Source: Paenarthrobacter nitroguajacolicus JCM 14115 (GTDB lineage: Bacteria; Actinomycetota; Actinomycetes; Actinomycetales; Micrococcaceae). Taken from it: a DNA stretch of 45,574 nt. The notes beneath the pieces are model-generated. The model worked only from the letters and a program-made list of their open reading frames with translations, was not told the origin of the DNA and did no database searches. The stretch spans positions 1 through 45,574 of the forward strand of contig BBFS01000033.1 in NCBI GenBank assembly GCA_001313365.1. Reading direction: 5' to 3'. This document shows, one piece after another, positions 11,952-21,812 of this stretch (position 1 is the first letter of the stretch; every line of letters begins with the position of its first letter). The translations under genes were made by a program, and so were the position numbers.

Positions 11952-12550
11952 ATGAAAGGCATGACTACCGATTTCAGCACAATGCTCGACGCCGTCGGCC
12001 CTCGGCTGCGTGCCATGCGGACCCAACGCAATGTGACCCTTGCGGAAGCCTCGGAAGGGACGGGCATCTCTGTCAGTACGCTCTCAAGGCTTGAATCAGG
12101 CCAGCGCAAGCCAACACTGGAACTCCTCCTTCCCATTGCCAGGTTGCATCAGGTGCCGCTGGAAGAATTGATCGACGCACCGGAAACGGGCGATCCCCCC
12201 CGCATTCACCTCAAACCGCACGTTCACGAGTGGGGAACCGCACTTCCCCTAACCCGCCGCCCCCCCGGCGGCATCCAGGCCTTCAAAATGGTGCTGAAGA
12301 GCGGAACCGGAAAGGAGATTCCACAGCCCCAATCCCATGAGGGGGGGTACGACTGGATGTACATCCTCAACGGCAAGCTGCGTTGGTGTTGGGCGAGAAT
12401 GACTTTGTCCTGAAACCCGGTGAGGTTGCGGAATTTGATACGCGCACACCGCACTGGTTTGCCAGCGCCACCGCAGAACCAGTGGAGTTGCTAACCCTCT
12501 TCGGGCAGCAGGGTGAACGCCTTCACGTGCGGGCACGGCCCAAGCGCTGA
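11952..12550 (+). CDS. XRE-family regulator with C-terminal cupin domain
   Basis: About 199 residues. The N-terminal helix-turn-helix is readable as NVTLAEASEGTGISVSTLSR followed by LESGQRKPTLELLLPIA (residues about 25-62). The C-terminal half is a small cupin: QSHEGGYDWMYILNGKLR, then, after a missing T near 12382, FVLKPGEVAEFDTRTPHWF and LTLFGQQGERLHV. This layout is that of regulators that sense a small molecule in the cupin pocket. Two ATGs nine bases apart (11952, 11961) are both possible starts. A palindrome directly before the start suggests autoregulation. No ligand can be inferred. Confidence 0.85.
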
Positions 12551-12552
12551 GG

Positions 12553-12858
12553 CTACGAAGCCAACCATTCGCGCGCACTCCGACGCGAGCTGCCTGACTC
12601 AACACCGTGCTCGGGCAAGTTAATTTCTGCCCACACCTCATCGAGGGAGAGTCCGAGCACATCGGCAATGGCAGCAACGGTAGGGAAAGCCGGCGTCGCA
12701 ACCCGGCCCGACTCTATCTTTCGGAGCGTCTCGGGCGAGACGCGGGCGTCGAGTGCCGTCTCCAGCATGGAGCGCTCACCCCCCCGGGCGCGACGCAGAA
12801 GAGCACCGAGGCGCTGTCCACGCTCGGCCTCTGCGTGTGTAAGCGGCAACCTGACCAT
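12553..12858 (-). CDS. XRE-family helix-turn-helix regulator
   Basis: One intact frame of 101 residues. RRARGGERSMLETALDARV followed by SPETLRKIESGRVATPAFPT forms the helix-turn-helix, with the usual IESGR near residue 51, and VAAIADVLGLSLDEVWAEI ends the domain. It is divergent from the methionine aminopeptidase gene with 70 bases between the starts, so it may control that gene and itself. It converges on the XRE-cupin gene with two bases between the stops. The two regulators are not copies of each other. Confidence 0.85.
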   Translation of the reverse strand: MVRLPLTHAEAERGQRLGALLRRARGGERSMLETALDARVSPETLRKIESGRVATPAFPTVAAIADVLGLSLDEVWAEINLPEHGVESGSSRRSAREWLAS

Positions 12859-12870
12859 GGCTCCAATTGT

Positions 12871-12900
12871 AATACCGGGATAATATGGCCGGGATAGTTA
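12871..12900. promoter_or_regulatory. Direct repeats in the regulator/map intergenic region
   Basis: CCGGGATA occurs at 12875-12882 and again at 12889-12896, a spacing of 14 bases, overlapping the AT-rich TAATAT that could serve as a -10 box. Candidate binding site for the divergent XRE protein. Confidence 0.4.
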
Positions 12901-12928
12901 TTGGTTTTCACACGAGAGGCCCCCCCGC

Positions 12929-13716
12929 ATGATTGAGATCCTTAGCCGCACAGAGCTAGGCCGCGCGAAGGAGGCCGGCGCCCTGGTCGCCAACATTTTG
13001 CACACGCTAAAGGGCCGCGCAACTGTAGGCACCAACCTCCTGGACATAGACCGGTGGGCAAAGAGCATGATCCTGGAAGCCGGGGGGGCCGGCTCCTGCT
13101 ACGTCGATTACGCTCCTTCCTTTGGACGCGGGCCATTCGGCCACTACATCTGCACGGGCGTCAACGACGCGTCCTCCACGGATTGCCCACGGATTACAAA
13201 CTGGCCGACGGCGACCTCCTGACCTCGACCTGGCCGTTCTCAAGGACGGAATCGCAGCAGACTCGGCCATCAGCTTCATCGTGGGCGAGTCGAAGCCGGC
13301 GGAAAGTGTCGCGATGATCGAAGCGACCGAACGGGCATTGCGCGCAGGCATAGCGGCAGCCCGGCCCGGCGCCCGCATTGGGGGGGACCTGTCCTACGCC
13401 ATCGGCTCGGTCCTCAGCGAGGCTGGCTACCCCCGTCAATACCGAGTTCGGAGGCCACGGCATTGGCTCCACCATGCACCAGGAGCCTCATGTGCCGAAC
13501 ATGGGACGCCCCCCCGGCCGCGGTTACAAGCTGCGCCCCGGCCTGCTGCTCGCCCTGGAACCATGGGTCATGGCCGACACCGCCCAGCTCGTCACGGACG
13601 CCGACGGATGGACGCTCCGCAGCGCCACAGGATGCCGGACCGCACACAGTGAGCACACCATCGCCATCACCAACGACGGAGCAGAGATCCTCACTCTGCC
13701 GACGCTCGTCAGTTAA
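12929..13716 (+). CDS. map: Methionine aminopeptidase, type I (M24A)
   Basis: Removes the N-terminal methionine from new proteins, using two metal ions. Conserved parts: CTGVNDAVLHGLP (substrate histidine), DLAVLKDGIAADSAISFIVG with the two metal aspartates, FGGHGIGSTMHQEPHVPN (metal histidine and second histidine), LLLALEPWV and the final SEHTIAIT glutamate. About 262 residues, normal. Breaks near 13173, 13220 and 13430. GAGAGG upstream is the likely ribosome site, pushed away from ATG 12929 by a run of seven C. Its stop overlaps that of the convergent HNH gene in TTAA. The neighbouring XRE gene suggests regulated expression, unusual for a housekeeping map and fitting a second copy. Confidence 0.9.
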
Positions 13717-15220
13717 TTACCGACGGGCTTGAGCGTGCAGCTGGCGACGGGGCTTGGTCGTGCAGCAGGTTCGGGCAGCTCCGACGACGGCGCTGAGCCA
13801 CGGAAGTAGCCTGGCAGGCTCGGCGCCTTGGAGCGATAGGTGTGCCCTGTGGGCGTGCGGAGTTCCAGAGTGTGCACATCTTCGGCAAGCGGCCTACTCT
13901 TCCAGCCGGGGGGGTTTTCCTTGGTATGGTTGCACGCTTCGCAGAGCCCGGCGCCGTTCTCCATGGTGGTGGTTCCACCTGAACGCCAGGAGACGATGTG
14001 ATCGATGTGGCGGATGGGCGCGTCGCAGTAAGGGGGTTCGGCAGGTGTTGTCGCGGGTTTCGATAAAGCGCCGCATCCGTCCGGGGAAGAGCCTTGCCTT
14101 GGAGTCCATGGTCAGGAGTTCTCCCGTGGCCGGCGCTGTGTAGAGTCGGCGAAGCAGGACCTTGAAGTCGCTGCGTTCCGAGGATGGCTCCTCCACACGG
14201 TCCTGACCTTCGAGCTCAGTTTGGCCTCCAGTGAGCAGGCTCCTCGCCCATTCTCCGGGGGGGACGATTCCGTAGCCCTTGAGCCGGGCCGGTTCGCTGT
14301 CGCCTTGGAACAGGGTGCGGTCAGTTATGACAAGGTCCAGGTTAATTCCTGAAATCCCGCCAGGTGTGCCCGTGACGCATTCGACCAAGGTGTCGGCCAT
14401 GACCTGGTTACGGTCCGGACAACGCCAGACCCGGCAAATCCGCTAGACCCTGCGCCACCACCGGATCCGGCATCACCGCCGAAACGGCCCGAATCAGCAG
14501 CACGACAGAGAGCCGCGTAAACAGCCACGCCTTGTGCCACGGGCAGCAGGGCGGTCAGGTAGGTCATCGCGTCCTCCGCCGGGCGCAGGCTCACGGTACG
14601 CTCGGCTGCTGCACGGCTGGCACGCCCAGCCACCGACCGGGGGGGATCCCGCCGATACGCCGCAGCTTTCGCCGCCGCAACGATCACATTATCCCCCCCG
14701 GCACCATCGAAGATCCCGGTATCAGGGGCGAGCTCTTCATCACCGCGCACCGGTCCTCAGCAGAGAGGCACGCGGTCTCCTTCACCAGCAGCGTGGCCCG
14801 CCACTCATTCAACTGGCCCGACTCCAACGCAGCCAAAGTCCGCGGCATCTCCCTCACGAGGCTTTAGCCAAACCCAGCAGCCGGGACCGCGGTTCGGTGA
14901 CTCCCTCCGGGCCAACGCGACCTGGGTACCCGACCCGTTGCCACGCTCGGACGCAGGAACACCGGCCTCGGCTTGCTCGGCGCGCTGGGCGAGATCAAAA
15001 GCCACGGCCGCCCGGGCCTGCACGGCCACAATTGCCGATTTCAGGTTTTCCAGCCCGCGGATTTGGTCGATCAGCCCGGCGCTATCCGTCCCCAAGCGGA
15101 CCATGCCCAGGAGTGAGAGGAGATCGGAAACCCGGGCTCATCCGGGGGGGAGCCTCCAACGCCCGGAGCGCGACGAAGCGAGACTGCATCAATCGCTTCA
15201 TCCTCCCGCACTTGCTCCAT
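13713..15220 (-). CDS. DUF222 / HNH endonuclease domain protein
   Basis: About 500 residues when repaired, a family present in many copies in Arthrobacter and mycobacteria and often linked to mobile DNA. The N-terminal DUF222 part is readable as [19 protein letters not shown] and [16 protein letters not shown], followed by a glycine- and serine-rich linker. The C-terminal HNH nuclease has [20 protein letters not shown], then [20 protein letters not shown] and CNHTKE, with zinc cysteines and the HNH residues present. Breaks near 15100, 14870, 14700, 14410, 14030 and 13910. ATG 15220 follows GGAAGAG; an in-frame ATG lies at 15253. Ends MEPPP-style shadows excluded. It stands between map and the agmatine genes. 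DNA target unknown. Confidence 0.85.
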
Positions 15221-15374
15221 ACGCCCACTCTTCCAGCGAGCAAGAAGCACCATAAGGCGGCAATACTCCTATGTGGAAAACCAGCCAGCCCACCCCCCCG
15301 CTCCGGGTGACGCACGCCGGTCACAAAAGAGCGGCCGCCACTCGCGTCTTGCGCTGAAGGGTGACTCCCGTCAT

Positions 15375-15399
15375 ACTAAATGAACGCTATTCATTTAGT
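15375..15399. promoter_or_regulatory. Perfect inverted repeat upstream of the agmatine genes
   Basis: ACTAAATGAA-CGCTA-TTCATTTAGT: two perfect 10-base arms with a 5-base spacer, in the promoter region about 55 bases before the first possible start. It is the AT-rich part of an otherwise GC-rich gap (15221-15430). Likely operator for a dimeric regulator (TetR or GntR type) whose gene is not in the window. Confidence 0.75.
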
Positions 15400-15430
15400 G
15401 ACAGTCGTCTCACGGAGTAAAGCCCCCCCC

Positions 15431-15562
15431 ATGATTGAAATCAGACACCTGGAAGCCCCAACTTCCATCGCTACCCGCCCGGCAACGCATGTCCGCCCGG
15501 CCCGGTTGGTCCATCCCAACGTCAAACCCGCCGCAAAACCAACCCAGGCAGCTACCGCGTGA
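15431..15562 (+). CDS. Possible short leader ORF before agmatine deiminase
   Basis: Forty-three codons, opening MIEIRHLEAPTSIATRP, ending in TGA that overlaps the GTG start of the next gene (GTGA). It is rich in proline, alanine and basic residues with no domain. The overlap suggests translational coupling. It could instead be the true N-terminus of the deiminase in another frame, or non-coding. A run of eight C lies directly before its ATG. Confidence 0.35.
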   Translation: MIEIRHLEAPTSIATRPATHVRPARLVHPNVKPAAKPTQAATA

Positions 15563-16594
15563 GCGCCTGGCGCATGCCGTCGGAAACGGCTCCGCAGGAC
15601 CGCGTCTGGATGGCCTTCCCCCCCACGGGCGGATACACCCTGGGTGACACCGAAGAAGAGGCCCTTGCAGCACGTTCTACTTGGGCAGCCGTGCTAACGC
15701 CATCATTGAATTCGAGCCCGTAACCATGGTGGTATCGCCCGACGACGTCGACACGGCTGCACGCTATCTGGACCCTCGCGTCGAGGTAATAACCGCAGAC
15801 CTCAACGATGCTTGGATGCGGGACATCGGACCGTCGTTCGTACTGGATTCCAACAAGCAACTGGGCGCGGTGGACTGGATATTCAACGGCTGGGGCGCTC
15901 AGGACTGGGCGGAGTGGGACAAGGACTCGCTCATTGCCGAGGACATCAGCGGCCGCGCCAACGCACGGCACCTCCCGTCGGGGGATTGTCAACGAGGGCG
16001 GTGGCATTCAAGTTGACGGCGAAGGCACCGTCCTGGTCACTGAGACTGTGCAGCTCGATCAGGTCGAAATCCCGGCCTGACCAAGGCAGACATCGAGCAG
16101 GAACTTGCCCGCACCATCGGCGCCACCCACGTGGTGTGGCTTCCTCGCGGCCTCACCCGTGACTCCGAAAAGTTCGGCACCCGCGGCCATGTGGACATCG
16201 TGGCCGCGATTCCGGCCCCGGGCACCCTTCTGGTCCATTCCCAGCAGAACCCCCGAGCACCCCCGATTACAAGGTCTCCCGCGAGATCATCGACTTCCTG
16301 CGCACCACCCATGACGCAGCCGGCCGGGACTGGAACATCATCGAAGTTCCCGCCCCCGGAAACCCTTCGCGACGATGAGGGGGTTTGTGGACTACAGCTA
16401 CATCAACCACCTCGTGGTCAACGGCGGTATTATCGCCTGCACTTTCAACGACCCCCATGGACGAGAAAGCACTCCGCATTCTCGCCGACGCCTACCCCGG
16501 ACGCCGCGTGGTCGGTGTCGACGCGCGCGAACTCTTCGCACGGGGGGGCGGCGGTATCCACTGCATTACCCAGCAGCAGCCTTCGGCCATCTAG
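15559..16594 (+). CDS. aguA: Agmatine deiminase family protein (PPAD_porph)
   Basis: Hydrolyses agmatine to N-carbamoylputrescine and ammonia, in the cytoplasm. The N-terminus [17 protein letters not shown] is the family opening. Further conserved parts are [14 protein letters not shown] (guanidine-binding aspartate), [29 protein letters not shown] (catalytic histidine) and the C-terminal [13 protein letters not shown] with the nucleophilic cysteine. About 345 residues, normal length. Breaks near 15670, 15980, 16070, 16250, 16360 and 16455. GTG 15559 is the first start that keeps the family N-terminus; an ATG lies a few codons later. Twelve bases before the permease, in one operon with it. 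Related peptidyl-arginine deiminases share the fold, so agmatine as substrate is likely but not proved. Confidence 0.88.
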
Positions 16595-16606
16595 AAAGGG
16601 CCTCAC

Positions 16607-18152
16607 ATGAGCCAGACAATCCGCCGCAGCGGCAATGAAGCTGCAGAGTCGCACGACATTAGCGGCAAGGGACTGAAGACGGGGGCAGTTGGGGCTCCTC
16701 GCCGTCGTCGTTCTTGGCATTTCAACCATCGCCCCCCCGGCGTACACGCTGACTGGCGCCTGGGTCCAACCGTCAATGAAGTCGGGCTCCAGTTGCCCGT
16801 CATTTTCCTGATCGGGTTCATCCCGATGATCCTGGTGTCGCTGGCTTACCGGGAGCTCAACGCAGACTCCCCCCCGGACAGCGGCACCACCTTCACCTGG
16901 GTCACCAAGGCCTTCGGTCCGTGGGTGGGCTGGATGGGTGGTTGGGGGGGTTTGCTCGCAGCCAACATCATTGTCCTGTCCAACCTGGCCGGCGTCGCCG
17001 TGGACTTCTTCTACCTGTTCCTGGCACAGGCCACGGGCTCACCCGAGCTCGCCGACCTGGCCTCAAACAAGTTGCTCAACGTTGCCACATGCTTCGTTTT
17101 CGTGGCGCTTGCCGTCTGGGTGAGCTACCGCGGACTGCACACCACCAAGATCGTCCAGTACGGCTGGTGGGATTCCAGTTGCTGGTACTCGGAATGTTCG
17201 TCGCCATGGCGTTCGCCAACTGGTCCACGTCCGAAACCGCTGTTCCGTTCAGCTGGGACTGGTTCGACGTCACCAAGATCGAAACCTTCGGCCAGATCGC
17301 GGCCGGCATCTCGTTGTCGATCTTTGTCTATTGGGGCTGGGACGTATGCCTCACGGTCAACGAGGAAACCGCCAACGGCAAGAAAACCGCCGGTCTCGCC
17401 GGAACCTGACGGCCGTGATCGTCCTGGGCATCTACCTCCTGGTCACTATCGCGACGTTGATGTTCGCAGGAGTCGGAGACACCGGAATCGGCCTGAACAA
17501 CGAGGAAAACCACGCCAACGTCTTCACTGCACTCGCGTCACCGGTCATGGGTCCGTTCGCGATCCTCATGTCCCTCGCAGTACTCTCCAGCTCTGCGGCA
17601 TCCCTGCAGTCCACGTTCACCTCGCCTTCGCGCAGCCTTTTGGCGATGGCGCACTACGGCGCCCTGCCGGAGCGCTTCAGCCACATGAGCAAGAAGTTCT
17701 CGACGCCGGGCTTCGCCACCATTGCGGCCGGCGTCCTGTCCGCGGGCTTCTACACGGTGATGCACGTGATCAGCGAGAACGTCCTGAACGACACCATCCT
17801 GGCCTTGGGCTGATGATCTGCTTCTACTACGGACTCACAGCCATCGCCTGCGTCTGGTACTTCCGAAACAGCGTGTTCTCCAGCGTCAGGAACTTCTTCC
17901 TGCGGCTCGCATGCCCGCTGATCGGTGGCGTAGGCCTGTTCGTGGTGTTCCTGCAGACCGCCGTGGACAGCTGGGCTCCTGAGTTTGGCAGTGGTTCGGA
18001 GGTCTTCGGAGTGGGGGCTCGTCTTTGTCCTGGGCATCGGGATCCTGGCCTTGGGTGCCGTGGTCATGCTGATCATGTCCCGCGTTCGGCCCGGATTCTT
18101 CCGCGGCGAGACCATCCGGAAGGATACGCCGGCCCTGGTAGTTCCGGAATAA
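16607..18152 (+). CDS. APC-family amino acid/polyamine permease
   Basis: Inner-membrane transporter of about 515 residues. After the hydrophilic start MSQTIRRSGNEAAESHDISG, the repaired first helix reads LLAVVVLGISTIAPAYTL, the usual APC helix 1. Later parts include DSGTTFTWVTKAFGPWVGWM, IFVYWGWDVCLTVNEE (helix 6 region) and SPSRSLLAMAHYGALPERFS (loop 8-9), with about 12 helices in all. Breaks near 16690, 17160, 17400, 17812 and 18015 at G runs or lost bases; the frame ends LVVPE with TAA 18150-18152. Coupled to agmatine deiminase, so agmatine or putrescine is the most likely substrate (inference). GAAAGGGCC precedes the ATG as ribosome site. Confidence 0.85.
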
Positions 18153-18187
18153 CCGCGGCCCGAGTTCGCCTTCCACCGAAAACGCAG

Positions 18188-18234
18188 GAAAGCGGCGAGT
18201 TCGCAGGGAAGTTTCCCGCGATCTCGCCGCTTTC
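18188..18234. terminator. Hairpin between the permease and the AMIN-like gene
   Basis: GAAAGCGGCGAG (18188-18199) pairs perfectly with CTCGCCGCTTTC (18223-18234), with a further partly paired inner stem around GCAGGGAAGTTTCCCGC. It lies between two convergent genes and can serve both. Confidence 0.8.
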
Positions 18235-18264
18235 CCGTGTTTTGAGGAGTAGCCGCAGCGCTTC

Positions 18265-18818
18265 CTACCAGCGGTGGGCGACGTCCACTACCAGGCGAGA
18301 CCCGCCGTCGGGTCCGTCCAAAGTGAACACCCGGAACGGAAGCCGGGCCCGGACGCCCAGTCCGATGCTCGTGGTGCCCTCAAAACTGCCCGCAAAAACA
18401 ACCTGCCGGAACGTCTGGTACCCGGAAACGTTGGACAGTTCGGCCTTGGCTGCCGGTTCGTAGGTCGGCTGGCTGTACTGGTTGTATGACGCGCCGTCAC
18501 CATCACTTGAAGATCCGCATCCCCCAGCACCGGGATGGGGGGGTAGCCAGTGGCATCCTGGGTCACCACCGGAACGTACTGAACCACGAAACCGGCCACC
18601 TTGCCGGTCATATCAATCACCAGACGGTCGTAGCAGGGCTGCTGACCAGTACGAACACCAGTGACATGGGCGGAGCTCCAGTCGAGATCGGCCTTGGCCA
18701 TGGAACCCCCCCACGAGATACCGCAGTATGTTGCTGCCGAGGCTGGCCCCCCCGGCGCCACCAGACCGAGCCCTGCAGCTGCCAGGACCGCTGCCAAACC
18801 CGCTCCAAATTTCCTCAT
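18265..18818 (-). CDS. Secreted protein with AMIN-like beta domain
   Basis: About 184 residues. A clear Sec signal peptide opens the protein: MRKFGAGLAAVLAAAGLG, then VAPGGPASAA with an alanine cleavage site near residue 29. The mature part has the AMIN-like pattern CYDRLVIDMTGKVAGFVVQY and VLGDADLQVMVTA. A break near 18475 (just after VMVTA) puts the rest in another frame, where it reads GTTSIGLGVRARLPFRVFTL and ends VAHRW at TAG 18265. Actinobacterial proteins of this type are exported and thought to sit at the envelope; no enzyme activity is known. A run of seven C near 18829 lies in the ribosome-site region. Confidence 0.75.
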
Positions 18819-19040
18819 TTTTTGTGCCCCCCCTTCAGGCGAAGTTGATACTTCAACAGTAGGAGTGCGCAGGGGGGGGCTTTGGATGGGTTGTGGCCGC
18901 TTCGGCGCGCAACCGTTAAACGGGGGGCCAGTGTGATCACAAGAGGGTCATTGACAGGCAGTTTTGTGGGTGTTTAGTGGGCGCTCAGGGGCTCTTCGGG
19001 CACGTGTTCGTAACCCAAGATAACGAGACCCGGGCGTTAC

Positions 19041-19346
19041 TTAGCCTTCACAGTCCTTGCAGTACTTAAGACCGTTCTTTTCCAGCGCAATCTGGGACCT
19101 GTGGCGGACCAGGAAGCAGGAACCACACGTGAATTCGTCAGACTGCTCCGGGACCACAATGACGGTCAGTTCTTCACCGGAAAGGTCGGCGCCGGGAAGG
19201 TCGATTCCTTCAGCGGTATCGTTTTCCTCGACGTCGATGACCGCAGTCTGTGCAGTGTTCCCACGTGATGCCTGAAGGGCCTCAAGGGATTCAGCGGGAG
19301 ACTCTTCTTCTGTCTTGCGCGGGGGGGCATCGTAATCAGTAGCCAT
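19041..19346 (-). CDS. DUF4193 protein with zinc ribbon-like cysteines
   Basis: Intact frame of 101 residues, typical for the DUF4193 family found across actinobacteria. The acidic first half (TEEESPAESLEALQASRGN, VIDVEENDTAEGIDLPGAD) is followed by EELTVIVVPEQSDEFTCGSC and FLVRHRSQIA, ending KYCKDCEG. The CxxC pairs CGSC and CKDC can bind one zinc. Function unknown; in other genomes it is a conserved gene, often near dut and DUF3093 genes, which are not here. The gap 18819-19040 upstream of the AMIN-like gene shows no gene. Confidence 0.88.
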   Translation of the reverse strand: MATDYDAPPRKTEEESPAESLEALQASRGNTAQTAVIDVEENDTAEGIDLPGADLSGEELTVIVVPEQSDEFTCGSCFLVRHRSQIALEKNGLKYCKDCEG

Positions 19347-19402
19347 TGAGGGTTCGCTTTCGTTGCTGCATAGTGCCTATCTCGGCACCTCAGTGAAGCA
19401 GT

Positions 19403-19738
19403 TTAGGGCATGTTACACGCGATAAACGAATGGTGTGCCCAACGCGACATTTTGCAGCTTTCCGTGCAGCTTCTAGGACCCTGTGCCCGCCCTCCCGGCG
19501 TTCGCTTGGATGGCCTGCGCACTCGCCACTGTGACACCGCTGAGGCCGGGAGCCACACCAAATTACTCATGTATCCAGGCCCCTCAGCGTCCTCCTCGAC
19601 CCTGCAATCCAGGACGTAGGCTGCCTCGATCCAGGCCGCGATGGTGGTACCGACTGTGGAGGCAAGCGAGGCCAGTGATCCGATCATGCGCCAACGGTAG
19701 CCACCCCGGGTTTGGGGGGGCAGTTTCCAGTTGGTCAC
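19403..19738 (-). CDS. Doubtful short ORF with one hydrophobic segment
   Basis: GTG start at 19738, 28 bases after the lhgO stop. The first half has a possible membrane helix (MIGSLASLASTVGTTIAAWI, residues about 18-37) and good codon use; the second half, after about residue 55, turns basic and looks like frameshifted or non-coding sequence. No family recognised. It may be a small membrane protein whose end is lost to a frame error, or chance. If not real, 19347-19766 is empty. Confidence 0.3.
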   Translation of the reverse strand: MTNWKLPPQTRGGYRWRMIGSLASLASTVGTTIAAWIEAAYVLDCRVEEDAEGPGYMSNLVWLPASAVSQWRVRRPSKRTPGGRAQGPRSCTESCKMSRWAHHSFIACNMP

Positions 19739-19766
19739 GAGCTTGTTAACTGTCCGGCAGCACGGT

Positions 19767-20994
19767 TTATCGGTCCTGCAAAGCCTGCTCCACGATGTAC
19801 TCCGCTATGGCCATAGACGAAGTAGCCCCCGGGGGGACGGTGCGTTGCGCACCAAAACTGTGTCCCGTCGTCGTGCAATCACAAAGTCGTCCAGCAACGA
19901 ACCGTCTCCGTTCATGGCCTGCGCGCGGACGCCGCGGGTGCCGGGAAGAATGGTGGCACCCTCAAGTGAGGGTACAAAGCGCATGGCCTCCCGGATGAAC
20001 TTCTTCTTGCTCACCACGGTCTGGAATTCACGAACAGCTGAGGGCACATTTTGCCGGGCAAAGTTCCAGAATCCCGGAAAGAGCGTGTAATTCAGGACGT
20101 CGCGGACATTAATTTCGCTCCACGTATAGGACTCTCGGCCAAAGGAGATAAACGCATTGGGGCCCAGCATCATTTCACCGTCGATGCGTTTGGTGAGGTG
20201 CACTCCCAGGAACGGATGCTTGGGATCGGGTACCGGGTAAATAAGGCCGCGCACTTGATCCCGCGCTTCCTTGCCCAAGAGGAAATACTGCCCGAAGAAC
20301 GGTACGATCCGTGGCGTTGCCGCCTCGCCGGCCGCCTCGGCCAAGCGGTCCGACTGGAGACCTGCGCAGGCCACGACGAGGTCATAATGTTCGCCGCCGT
20401 CCTTGGTGGTGACCACCACGCCGCTGCCCTGTTGCTCGAGCGCTATCACTTCCTGCCCCAGGCGGATGGTCCCGCCCGAGCTGCGGACGTCCTCGGCGAG
20501 CGCGTTGGTGATGGCCATGTAGTCAACGATCGCCGTTTCCGGCGAGTGCAAAGCGGAAAGCCCGACGGCGTTCGGCTCCACCTCGCGTATCTGCTCGCCA
20601 TGCAGCATCCGTGCGCCGGGAACGCCGTTGGCTGTGGCGCGGGCGAAGATGTTGTCCAAGCGATCCGATTCCCCCCCGGGTGTTTGGGCGATGACCAGCT
20701 TCCCGCATGCTTCGTAGGGCAGGTTCTTCATGGCGCAGAATTCCTGCAGCAGCTCCACTCCCCCCCTGCGGCACAGCTTTGCTTTCAGCCGCCGGGTTCG
20801 TAATAGAGGCCTGCGTGGACCACACCCGAGTTGTGCCCGGTTTGGTGTGCGGCGAGCCGGTCTTCCTTTTCGTAGACGGTGACCTGGGCGTCGTCTAGTT
20901 TGTTGGCAAGTTCCCTCGCCACCGCAACACCGATGATGCCGCCACCCACCACGGCGCAACGCTTGATGGTCCTCATCTGTGGAGGGTTGGGCAT
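19767..20994 (-). CDS. lhgO: L-2-hydroxyglutarate dehydrogenase/oxidase (LhgO-like)
   Basis: FAD enzyme of the DAO family that oxidises L-2-hydroxyglutarate to 2-oxoglutarate, often at the membrane. The N-terminus has the Rossmann motif CAVVGGGIIGVAVARELA and an acidic strand end TVYEKEDRLAAHQTGHNSG, then VVHAGLYYEPG, strongly typical of LhgO. Further: YDLVVACAGLQSDRLAEAAG and LRLWP-type nominal end. Breaks: near 20785 (seven C) and near 19835, after which the repaired end is SSMAIAEYIVEQALQDR with TAA at 19767. ATG 20994 follows GAGGAG with good spacing; an inner ATG at 20976 has no ribosome site. About 409 residues, normal. No metabolic neighbour supports a wider pathway. Confidence 0.87.
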
Positions 20995-21077
20995 GGCACT
21001 CCTCGTCATTGGGGTCGGTCCGTGTCACTCACAGCATTTCACAGCGCGTGGAGCGGGCCTGGAGATGGCACGCAAAA

Positions 21078-21104
21078 GGGGCGGCACTGGAAGTGCCGCC
21101 CCCC
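21078..21104. terminator. Terminator between DUF805 gene and lhgO
   Basis: GGGGCGGCACT (21078-21088), loop GGA, AGTGCCGCCCC (21092-21102), then a C run and seven T. On the minus strand, in the direction of both neighbours, AAAA at 21074-21077 becomes a short U-tract. It ends the DUF805 transcript. Confidence 0.8.
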
Positions 21105-21125
21105 CTTTTTTTGATGCGTGAAGGA

Positions 21126-21630
21126 CTAGGCAGCCGCGGGCTTGTCGAAACGCTGACCGGCCGGGTTGGACGGCAGGAGCGAGAGGACGAATACTGCGAG
21201 GACGCCAAGGAACGGCACCAGGACAAGCAGGGCAAGCCAGCCAGTGAAGTTGCCATCATGCAGGCGGCGAACCAGCAGCGCCAGGGACGGGACGAGTGTT
21301 GCCAGGCCCCCCCAGATGCCCAGGATGACGTAGAACGCAATGGCTCCGCCGCCGAGAGTGACAACGCCGGAATCGCTGACGGTTGCTCCTGCTGAGCCGA
21401 CGACTGTTGCGAGGGTGTTGAGGATGGTGGTTACGATGGCGGAAACCAAGGTCCACCACCAGTATTCGCTACGGCTCGCACGGCCGGAGAAGTCGGCGTA
21501 CTTCTTGAAGAAACGCTTTACAGCGGCGCCAATCGGGGGGGCACCGTAGTAAGGGGGCCCACAGCGGCGGCTCGCCGGTCTGTGCGCCGTACTGTTCGGT
21601 CTGTTGCGGTTGTTGCGGGTAAGTGCTCAT
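21126..21630 (-). CDS. DUF805 integral membrane protein
   Basis: About 168 residues. The start MSTYPQQPQQTEQYG leads to a glutamine- and proline-rich cytoplasmic tail, then the DUF805 signature FFKKYADFSGRASRSEYWWW before the first helix. Four hydrophobic segments follow, with SLALLVRRLHDGNFTGWLAL, the family's conserved R-R-x-H-D loop, near residue 130. Two runs (21536 and near 21553) probably break or pad the region before FFKKYADF, and another adds GG in ILGIWGGLATLVPS. Function of the family is unknown. The ATG at 21630 is preceded by TATAAAA and a GGGG-rich ribosome site. The 21631-21812 gap has no gene. Confidence 0.85.
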
Positions 21631-21812
21631 TTTTATATCCCCCCGGGTTAGGTGTGAGTTGTGACGAAGCGTCTTACTCAGAGTGAGTCGTGCTTATCGT
21701 AATGCCCCAACAGCGAATTAGGCAGTTCGATGGAGGAAATTAACCCGGATTTAGCTTGGTAACGGAATATTTCGTCCCGGAGCGCTTTTCTGGAACAGCA
21801 TCTTCCATTGCT

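Noticed and set aside
16607..18463. Single long ORF of 618 codons through the APC permease
   Set aside because: It leaves the transporter frame in several places and reads past the natural end LVVPE (18152) into the terminator and the opposite gene.
19731..20090. Plus-strand ORF of 119 codons opposite lhgO
   Set aside because: Complementary to the conserved C-terminal coding part of lhgO, with no family features.
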